From NCBI RefSeq assembly GCF_001440395.1, contig NZ_LLXZ01000141.1, positions 65,495 to 129,494 on the forward strand: 64,000 nucleotides of DNA, written 5' to 3'. Every line of letters begins with the position of its first letter. Positions within the stretch are counted from its first letter, which is position 1. The notes beneath the pieces are model-generated. The model saw nothing but the letters and a program-made list of their open reading frames with translations. It did not search any database and was not told the origin of the DNA. The DNA comes from Bradyrhizobium jicamae. Its GTDB lineage: Bacteria; Pseudomonadota; Alphaproteobacteria; Rhizobiales; Xanthobacteraceae. This document shows, piece by piece, positions 57,900-64,000 of the stretch. The translations under genes and the position numbers were made by a program.

Positions 57900-59330
57900 T
57901 CAATTCGCTCCCGCCAGCTTTTCCTTGCTCCCCGTCGCCGCGACGACATCGCGCACGAGTTCGAACACCCCGTCGGCTTCCGGCGGCCAATTCGCCGACC
58001 GCCCGAGCCGGACGATCACCAGCCGTTCCGACGGCACGATGATCACATACTGCCCGATCGTGCCCTTGGCGAAGAACGCATCACGCGGCCAACCGCGTTC
58101 GGTGCGGTAGGTCGCACCAAAGCTGTCGCCGAGGTTGGTCCAGAATCCCGCACCCTGGCCGACCCAGGCGTTCGGCGTCGGCGTCGCCGAATATTTTACC
58201 CAGCCTTCGGGAAGGATGCGTTTTCCGCCGGCTATGCCGTCATTGAGATAGAGCTGGCCAAAACGCGCCCAGTCGCGTGCGCTCGCCAGCAACTGGCTCG
58301 ACGCTTCCGCATTGCCCGAGGCGTCGAATTCGAGGGTTACGGTACGCATGCCGAGCGGCTCGAACAATTCCAGCCGCGCAAAGCTCATCATGTGGGCCGC
58401 GCTGCCGCCGGTGGCCTCGCGGATCAGATGCGCGAGGAGGACCGTGTTGCCGTCGTGATAGTTCCATGCCGCGCCCGGTGCGGACTCCGGCGGCATGCTC
58501 GCGGCATAGGCGGCCATATCGGGCTCCATGAACTTCATGCGGTTGACCGGCTCGAGCGCGGACACCAGCGACGCCTGCAGTGAACTGCCGAGCTTGAGCC
58601 CCGCGGTGTGGCGCAGCAGATGATCGAGCGTGATGGCGCGCCTGGGATCTTCAGGCTTTTGCCACGCGGCGATCGGCACCGGCTCGTGCAGCTTGAGCGC
58701 GCGCTTGCGCACGAGAATGCCGGCCAATGCCGAGATCACCGATTTGGTAGCGGAGAATCCGAGCAGTGGCGTGTCGATGCCGATGCCGTCGGCGTAGCGC
58801 TCGGCCACGATGCGCCCGTCCTTCAGGACCACGATCGCTCGCGTGTTGCGCGGCGTCGAGCTGTCAGGCTCGGCGAAAGCTCGGTCGAGCGCTGCAGCGA
58901 GTTGCGGCGTCTGCGGCGCGACAACGGCGCGGCCTGCGATGTCAGGCAGCAGCGCTGGCCTGACCTCCGACGGCGGCAATGCAATATCGGCAACGGGTCC
59001 ACCGTGATCGAGGTAACAGCCAAGGCCTTCGCCGCGATAGACGGCGTGGCTCCGGCCCACGCCGAACAGCGTCACCGTGACATCCTTGCGGGCGCGATCG
59101 ACGCGGTAGTCGAGCGCCCAGGCGATCAGGCCGGTGCCCGGCATGGCCGAGGTCGTCTCAGCGAACACGCGGGCCAGGTCGAGGCCGGAGACGAAGGTCT
59201 CGGTGCAGAGCACGTTGGCAACGAATCCGGTCGCGACTTTTGGCACGTCGCGGGCGCGAGCGGCCGACAGCGCGAGTGCGCTCAGCGCGGTTGAGGCAGC
59301 GAGGATGAGGATGAGGTTTCGTCTGGTCAC
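57900..59330 (-). CDS. Exported serine hydrolase, beta-lactamase class C / NylB-like
   Basis: About 476 residues. A GTG at 59330 is preceded by CCGGAG 6 bases upstream, whereas the ATG five codons earlier has no ribosome site. The signal peptide starts TRRNLILILAAS, with a single RR. The catalytic SxxK is SATK (residues 193-196) and the Tyr motif is WNYHDGNT. The conserved HTAGLKLG and GYWTN-like GFWTNLG segments fit the 6-aminohexanoate-dimer hydrolase branch of the class C family. It is 149 bases downstream of a broken AraC regulator gene on the same strand. Confidence 0.87.
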   Translation of the reverse strand: MTRRNLILILAASTALSALALSAARARDVPKVATGFVANVLCTETFVSGLDLARVFAETTSAMPGTGLIAWALDYRVDRARKDVTVTLFGVGRSHAVYRGEGLGCYLDHGGPVADIALPPSEVRPALLPDIAGRAVVAPQTPQLAAALDRAFAEPDSSTPRNTRAIVVLKDGRIVAERYADGIGIDTPLLGFSATKSVISALAGILVRKRALKLHEPVPIAAWQKPEDPRRAITLDHLLRHTAGLKLGSSLQASLVSALEPVNRMKFMEPDMAAYAASMPPESAPGAAWNYHDGNTVLLAHLIREATGGSAAHMMSFARLELFEPLGMRTVTLEFDASGNAEASSQLLASARDWARFGQLYLNDGIAGGKRILPEGWVKYSATPTPNAWVGQGAGFWTNLGDSFGATYRTERGWPRDAFFAKGTIGQYVIIVPSERLVIVRLGRSANWPPEADGVFELVRDVVAATGSKEKLAGAN

Positions 59331-59479
59331 GAGGATCTCCGGCATGACGCGTCAGCGCGTGCCGGGGATGATGGCGAGGCTGCCGATGGCTGCTCGCCGG
59401 ATTTGGAATTGGCGCTGGCCGAAAACTCAACGCACCTCGCCGATTCCAAAATTCAATAACAATAACAATGCCATGAAGT

Positions 59480-60608
59480 CTACGCGGCGCTCGCCTTGAG
59501 CCGGCGATATTCGGTCGGCGTCACGCCCGTGATCGCCTTGAAGGCGCGATTGAAGGGCCCAAGCGACTGGAAGCCGGCGTCCATCGCAATCGTAATCACG
59601 GGAACTTCGGCCTGGCTCGGATCGGCCAGCGCGGCCTTGGCCTCGGCAATCCGGTGCTCGTTGAGGAAGACATTGAAATTGCGGTAGCCAAGCCGCTGGT
59701 TGATCAGCCGCCGCAGCCGGTATTCGGGAATGCCGAGCTTGGTCGCCAGCGTGCCTATGGTGACGTTGTCATGACGGTAGATGCGCTCGTCGGCCATCAG
59801 CCGCATCAGCGCATCGACCAGCTTTTGATCGGTGCCGGATTCGACCGAAGCCGCTGCGCTTGCGTTAGCCCGAACCTCGGGCCCAGCCGGAAACAGATCC
59901 GCGCCATCGACCCGCATCATCGCAATCGATATCGCCGCAACCACCGCGGCCAGCATCGCCGAATTCAGCGTGTTGGCGAGTTCGCCGGCGCCGCTGCTGG
60001 ACAGCTATCTGCAGCACCGCATTGAGCCCACCATAGAGCGCTGCGGCGCTGACGATGAAAACGCGGACGCGGCGGCGGCCTTCGACCAGATCGGCCGACC
60101 ACGACGCGACGGTCTGAGCAACAGCCAGTGTAATGAAGCCGAGCACAAGCAAATTGATCGCCACGAACAAGACTCGCGCCGCAGAGATGACGGTCATCAC
60201 ATCGCCAGAGACGAAGCTGTTACGCATCATCGCAACCGGCGCGATGAACAGGCAATTCACCAAGCTAAGGACGACAACCGCTATCCAGATGAGACCATGC
60301 CACCAGCGCAGCTTGAACTCATCGTCAAACACGGCGCGGGCGAATAGCCAGAAAACTACGACATTGCCGGTCGAGATCGCGATGAGGGGCGCATGCGCCG
60401 GCGAGACCGGCGACGGCGCGCCAATCGACGATGTCACGGCATGCGCCGCCGATCCCAATGCGAAGGCCGCCGCCAGCCGTCCGGCCAGCACCGTTCCGAA
60501 GCCGCGATAGAGCGACACCGCCAGCACCAGCAGCAGCGCCGCGGTGGCGCCGCGCAGGGCGATGTCGATGGTGGAAAGCAGCATTCGGCCGGTCCGTCCG
60601 CGGGTCAT
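59480..60608 (-). pseudogene. AraC family membrane regulator broken by a frameshift
   Basis: Two open frames together make one known architecture. The upstream frame (60608 down to about 60000) encodes 200 residues with about six membrane helices (ALLLVLAVSLYRGFGTV, NVVVFWLFARAV, VLFVAINLLVLGFITL). The downstream frame from about 60000 to 59480 encodes the linker and an AraC helix-turn-helix domain (TIGTLATKLGIPEYRLRRLINQRLGYRNFNVFLNEHRI, FQSLGPFNRAFKAITGVTPTEYR). After LNAVLQIAV the first frame becomes Arg-rich nonsense, while the other frame continues as SSGAGELANTLNSAM. One extra base (or two missing) near 59995-60005 explains this. It could be a sequence error. Confidence 0.7.
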
Positions 60609-60723
60609 TCCCGCGTGGTCAATCTAGTGAGAATCGCACCGCGGTTCAATTTGCGCCGATCAGCCTTTCCAGCTACTCCGCGACGTCACCCAGCGCTCGG
60701 TTGCCCGCCTCTTTATCCTCCGT

Positions 60724-60790
60724 CGTCATTGCGAGCGAAGCAATCCACACTTTCTCTGCGGCACGAAGGATCGCTTCGCTCGCAATGACG
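60724..60790. repeat. CGTCATTGCGAGCGAAG element, short copy
   Basis: CGTCATTGCGAGCGAAGCAATCC at the left is matched by GCGATCGCTTCGCTCGCAATGACG-like complement at the right. It precedes the pirin gene. Confidence 0.82.
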
Positions 60791-60861
60791 GGGAGGCGAT
60801 GCGCGCGTGGCCCACCCTCGCGATTGCTGCTATAATTCCACAAAACTTCAAGGAGCCCCCC

Positions 60862-61779
60862 ATGAGCTGGCAACCCTCCAACGATCCCGTACTCGGCGAT
60901 CCCAAGACCTGCGACGCGCTCGACCTCATCATCGTGCCGCGCACCCGCGATCTCGGCGATGGATTTGCGGTGCGGCGCGCGCTGCCGCATGGCAAGCGGC
61001 AGATGGTCGGGCCCTTCATCTTTTTCGATCATTTCGGCCCGGTACAGTTCATGGCCGGTAAGGGCATGGACGTGCGGCCGCATCCGCATATCGGGCTCGC
61101 GACCGTCACCTATCTGTTCGACGGCTCGATCATGCATCGCGACAGCGAGGGGAACATCCAGGAGATCCAGCCCGGCGCGATGAACCTGATGACCGCGGGA
61201 CGCGGCATCGCGCATTCGGAGCGCACACCGGACGTGCAGCGCCGCGACGGCCAGAAGATGCTGGGCCTGCAGAGCTGGATCGCGCTGCCGGCGGGGTCCG
61301 AGGAAATCGCGCCGTCGTTCCAGCATTACGCGGCCGAAGCGCTGCCGACTGTGAAGGAGAGCGGTTTCACCGCGCGCATCATCGCAGGCAGCGGCTTGGG
61401 CGTGAAATCGCCTGTGACCATGGTATCGCCGTGGTTCTATACCGAGGTGACGGCGCAGGCCGCTACCTCCGTGCCACTCGACCCCGACCATGAGGAGCGC
61501 GCGATCTATCTGGTCGACGGCGAGGTCGAGATCGCCAACGAACGCTACGAAGGCCCGCGGCTCCTGATCTTCCGGCCCGGCGACCGCATCACCGTGAAGG
61601 CCACAAGGCCGACGCGAATGATGTTTCTGGGCGGCGACGCGCTGGAGGGCCCGCGGCACATCTGGTGGAATTTCGTCTCCTCCAGCAAGGAGCGGATCGA
61701 GCAGGCCAAACAGGACTGGAAAACCGGCCGGTTTGCTGCCGTTCCGCAAGAACATGAGTTCATTCCGCTGCCGGAGTGA
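60862..61779 (+). CDS. Pirin family protein
   Basis: The 305-aa bicupin starts at the ATG after AAGGAGCCCCC, with good spacing. The metal site of the N-terminal cupin is complete: VRPHPHIGLATVTY (two His), later His and Glu in GRGIAHSERTP. Pirins bind iron and some have quercetinase activity; others act as redox-sensing regulators. It is followed at 69 bases by purC, and the two are flanked by related repeat elements. Confidence 0.93.
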   Translation: MSWQPSNDPVLGDPKTCDALDLIIVPRTRDLGDGFAVRRALPHGKRQMVGPFIFFDHFGPVQFMAGKGMDVRPHPHIGLATVTYLFDGSIMHRDSEGNIQEIQPGAMNLMTAGRGIAHSERTPDVQRRDGQKMLGLQSWIALPAGSEEIAPSFQHYAAEALPTVKESGFTARIIAGSGLGVKSPVTMVSPWFYTEVTAQAATSVPLDPDHEERAIYLVDGEVEIANERYEGPRLLIFRPGDRITVKATRPTRMMFLGGDALEGPRHIWWNFVSSSKERIEQAKQDWKTGRFAAVPQEHEFIPLPE

Positions 61780-61848
61780 GCTATTGCTCCGCTTTCCTGT
61801 TTCCGCACGCACACCCCGGTGCGCGTGCCTGTTCGAAAGCCTGACCTG

Positions 61849-62763
61849 ATGAACGCGATGCTCGCCAGCGACTTGCCTCTGCCCCGGATCGGCCGCGGCA
61901 AGGTGCGCGATATCTATGCCGTCGGCAGCGATCGCGTGCTGCTGCTGACCACCGACCGGATCAGCGCGTTCGACGTGGTGATGGCGGAAACCATTCCGAT
62001 GAAGGGCGCGGTGCTGACGCAGATCAGCGCCTGGTGGTTCCGCCAGCTCGAAGGCGTGGTGCCGCATCACATGATCAGCGCCGATGCCGACGAGATCATC
62101 CGCAAGGTGCCTGCGCTGAAGGATCATCGCGCCGACATCCTCGGGCGTGCGATGTTGTGCCGGCGAACCACCGTATTTCCGGTCGAATGCGTGATCCGCG
62201 GTTATATCTCGGGCTCGGCCTGGAAGGAGTATGCGGCGTCCGGCACGCTTGCCGGCGAGCAGCTCGAAGCCGATCTGGTGGAAAGCGAGAAGCTGGGCGC
62301 GCCGATCTTCAGCCCGGCGACCAAGGCCGAGACCGGCCATGACGAGAACATCACGGTGGCGCGGGTGCGCGAGATTTTGGGCAATGATGTCGCCGAAAAG
62401 CTCGAGAGCATGGCGCGCACGGTCTATAATTTCGGCGAGCGGATCGCCCGTCACCAGGGCATCATCATCGCCGACACCAAGTTCGAATTCGGCCGCGCGG
62501 CGGATGGCCGCATCATCCTGATCGACGAGGTGATGACGCCGGATTCGTCGCGATTCTGGGCGGCCGACGTCTACAAGCCCGGCCGGCCGCAGCCCTCCTT
62601 CGACAAGCAGCCGCTGCGCGACTACCTCGACGCCGAGCGCCGCGCCGGCCGCTGGAACGGCGACGCCCCGCCGCCCCCGCTGCCCGACAGCGTGGTGGAC
62701 GCGACGAGCAAGCGTTATCTGGAAGCGTATCGCCGGGTGACGGGAAGCGAGTTGGCGATCTGA
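61849..62763 (+). CDS. purC: Phosphoribosylaminoimidazole-succinocarboxamide synthase, long form
   Basis: About 304 residues. SAICAR synthase joins aspartate to CAIR in purine synthesis. [31 protein letters not shown] is the nucleotide-binding start, and [27 protein letters not shown] and [14 protein letters not shown] are family signatures. The length matches the yeast-like long type rather than the 237-aa E. coli type. A GTG ten codons upstream is an alternative start. It is outside the purine operon, as a second or dispersed copy often is in this group. Confidence 0.93.
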   Translation: MNAMLASDLPLPRIGRGKVRDIYAVGSDRVLLLTTDRISAFDVVMAETIPMKGAVLTQISAWWFRQLEGVVPHHMISADADEIIRKVPALKDHRADILGRAMLCRRTTVFPVECVIRGYISGSAWKEYAASGTLAGEQLEADLVESEKLGAPIFSPATKAETGHDENITVARVREILGNDVAEKLESMARTVYNFGERIARHQGIIIADTKFEFGRAADGRIILIDEVMTPDSSRFWAADVYKPGRPQPSFDKQPLRDYLDAERRAGRWNGDAPPPPLPDSVVDATSKRYLEAYRRVTGSELAI

Positions 62764-62766
62764 CGT

Positions 62767-62844
62767 CGTCATTGCGAGCGAAGCGAAGCAATCCATGCCT
62801 CAACGCGGGGATAGATGGATTGCCTCGCTTCGCTCGCAATGACG
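62767..62844. repeat. CGTCATTGCGAGCGAAG element, short copy
   Basis: CGTCATTGCGAGCGAAGCG pairs with CGCTTCGCTCGCAATGACG across a loop with GATAGATGGATTGC. It directly follows the purC stop and may also end transcription. Confidence 0.85.
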
Positions 62845-62916
62845 CGGCTAGGTCACTTGCCTCACCGTCATTCCCGATGCGAAGCTTGCTCCCATAACAA
62901 CAACAGGGAGCGCCCC

Positions 62917-63720
62917 ATGACCGAAGCCGATTCCGTGCTCGTCGAACGCGATGGACCCGTCACTATCGTGTCCATCAACCGCCCGCATTGCCGCAACGCT
63001 GTCGACGGCGCGACCGCGCGGAAACTTTATGACGCCTTCCTTGCCTTCGACGCCGACGAGAGCGCTTCCGTCGCCGTGTTCGCCGGCACCGGCGGTTATT
63101 TCTGCGCGGGCGCCGACCTTAAGGCGGTGGCGGCGGGCGATCCGAACAAGAAGCGGGAGCTCGGCGGCCACGACTCGATTGCGCCAATGGGGCCGAGCCG
63201 GTTGCGGCTGTCGAAGCCGGTGATCGCCGCGGTCGAGGGTTTTGCGGTGGCCGGCGGGATGGAGCTTGCGCTGTGGGCCGACTTGCGCGTGGTGGCAGAG
63301 GACGCCACCTTCGGCATCTTCTGCCGCCGCTTTGGCGTGCCGCTGATCGATCTCGGCACCATCCGCCTGCCGCGGCTGATCGGCCATTCGCAGGCGATCG
63401 ACCTCATCCTCACGGGACGCCCGGTCGGCGCCCAGGAGGCGCTGCGGATGGGACTGGCCAATCGCGTCGTCGGCCGCGGCGAGGCTGTCGCGCACGCGAT
63501 CGCGCTGGCGCGGGAGATCGCGCGCTTCCCGCAGACCTGCCTGCGCGCCGATCGGCTGTCGGCGCTGCAGCAATGGGACCTCGCGGAGGAAGACGCCATC
63601 GCCAACGAAATGCGCGGCGGGCTGAAAGTGATCGCCTCGGGCGAAACATTGTCCGGCGCGACACGCTTCGCCTCCGGCGTGGGACGTCACGGCGCATTCG
63701 CAAGCGACGCCAGCGATTGA
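62917..63720 (+). CDS. Enoyl-CoA hydratase/isomerase family protein (crotonase)
   Basis: The 267-aa product starts MTEADSVLVERDG at the ATG after AGGGAG. It has the crotonase fold with the oxyanion-hole segments GYFCAGADLKAV and VEGFAVAGGMELALWADLRV, and DATFGIFCRRFGVPLIDLGTIRLPRLIG. The second catalytic Glu region of true hydratases is not clear. The acyl-CoA substrate is unknown. The gene stands alone between two repeat elements. Confidence 0.9.
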   Translation: MTEADSVLVERDGPVTIVSINRPHCRNAVDGATARKLYDAFLAFDADESASVAVFAGTGGYFCAGADLKAVAAGDPNKKRELGGHDSIAPMGPSRLRLSKPVIAAVEGFAVAGGMELALWADLRVVAEDATFGIFCRRFGVPLIDLGTIRLPRLIGHSQAIDLILTGRPVGAQEALRMGLANRVVGRGEAVAHAIALAREIARFPQTCLRADRLSALQQWDLAEEDAIANEMRGGLKVIASGETLSGATRFASGVGRHGAFASDASD

Positions 63721-63730
63721 TGATGTTTGC

Positions 63731-63850
63731 GTAGCCCGGATGGAGCGCAGCGCAATCCGGGATTCTCGCAAGCGGATACAGTGCCCCGGATTGCGCGGAG
63801 CCTGTCATCGGGCGCGCATTCGCGCGACCCGTTGGCTTCATCCGGGCTAC
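63731..63850. repeat. GTAGCCCGGATG palindromic element
   Basis: GTAGCCCGGATG at the left and CATCCGGGCTAC at the right are perfect 12-base complements. Inside, CGCAATCCGGG/CCCGGATTGCG and CGCGCATTCGCGCG also pair. It lies between the convergent crotonase and gabD-like genes. Confidence 0.85.
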
Positions 63851-63858
63851 GGGACTAA

Positions 63859-64000
63859 CTACACCCCCGCCATCATCACGTATTTGATCTCGACATATTC
63901 TTCCATGCCGTGATGCGAGCCTTCGCGGCCGAGGCCCGATTCCTTCACCCCGCCGAAGGGCGCAACTTCCGTGGTGATGAGCCCGGTGTTGACGCCCACC
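63859..64000 (-). CDS. gabD: Succinate-semialdehyde dehydrogenase-like, C-terminal end only
   Basis: Only the last 46 codons lie in the window; the gene continues past the right edge. The visible end reads [41 protein letters not shown], in which PFGGVKxSGLGREG is the C-terminal signature of NAD(P)-dependent succinate-semialdehyde and related aldehyde dehydrogenases. Other aldehyde dehydrogenases end similarly, so the symbol is tentative. Confidence 0.7.
   Translation of the reverse strand, partial: VGVNTGLITTEVAPFGGVKESGLGREGSHHGMEEYVEIKYVMMAGV

Noticed and set aside
60673-62796. 707-codon minus-strand frame
   Set aside because: Antisense of pirin and purC and the repeat elements around them.

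Overview
The window is high-GC DNA from an alphaproteobacterium, most likely Bradyrhizobium or a close relative in the Nitrobacteraceae. The evidence is the DnaA, DnaN, RecF and GyrB sequences, the many tripartite-tricarboxylate (Bug) and TRAP binding proteins, a DUF3551 protein, an IorA/IorB-type oxidoreductase, GANTC sites before dnaA, and several families of intergenic palindromic elements. It is a chromosomal segment around the dnaA/dnaN/recF/gyrB block. No tRNA, rRNA, CRISPR array or intact transposase was seen.

Left part (1-34 kb), mostly accessory metabolism and sensing. A metal-handling group comes first: a membrane protein fused to DUF305 that runs off the left edge, two small proteins, a PCuAC-like protein and an outer-membrane barrel. 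Next are two chemoreceptors, a small Lys/Ala-rich protein, a Tat-type serine hydrolase, an Asp/Glu racemase relative and a TRAP binding protein. A stress-type cluster follows (DUF1428, DUF899, SRPBCC, ArsR). Then come a DUF3551 protein, a Bug protein, VOC and MBL-fold proteins, and a divergent NTF2/LysR pair. Catabolic genes follow: an acyl-CoA ligase-type enzyme, an amidohydrolase, a P450, an HD-GYP protein, iorAB-like genes, two hydrolases and a second Bug protein. The part closes with a polysaccharide export lipoprotein, MsrA and a small membrane protein.

Core part (34.3-47.7 kb). rpsT has a strong promoter and a terminator. It is followed by a 1.3-kb region with one perfect DnaA box, nine GANTC sites and a 46-codon ORF with a very good ribosome site. 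dnaA (with its own terminator), dnaN, recF and gyrB follow in the usual order, but with insertions: a DUF559 gene bracketed by inverted repeat elements between dnaN and recF, and a repeat-domain exported protein plus an acyltransferase between recF and gyrB.

Right part (47.7-64 kb). A Tat alpha/beta hydrolase and an HxlR regulator diverge from a shared operator region. A MurA paralogue whose catalytic Cys is Asp lies next to a MATE exporter and a DUF2867 gene. Further on are a DsbA-fold isomerase, a protein with a SMI1/KNR4-like C-terminus, a FUSC transporter, an MmgE/PrpD protein, a serine hydrolase next to a frameshifted AraC regulator, pirin, purC, a crotonase, and the 3' end of a gabD-like gene at the right edge.

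The most unusual items are the DUF559 cassette with its gene-free counterpart at 57.7 kb, the C-to-D MurA beside an exporter, the FYR-GW repeat protein in the replication block, and the rpsT-dnaA intergenic region.
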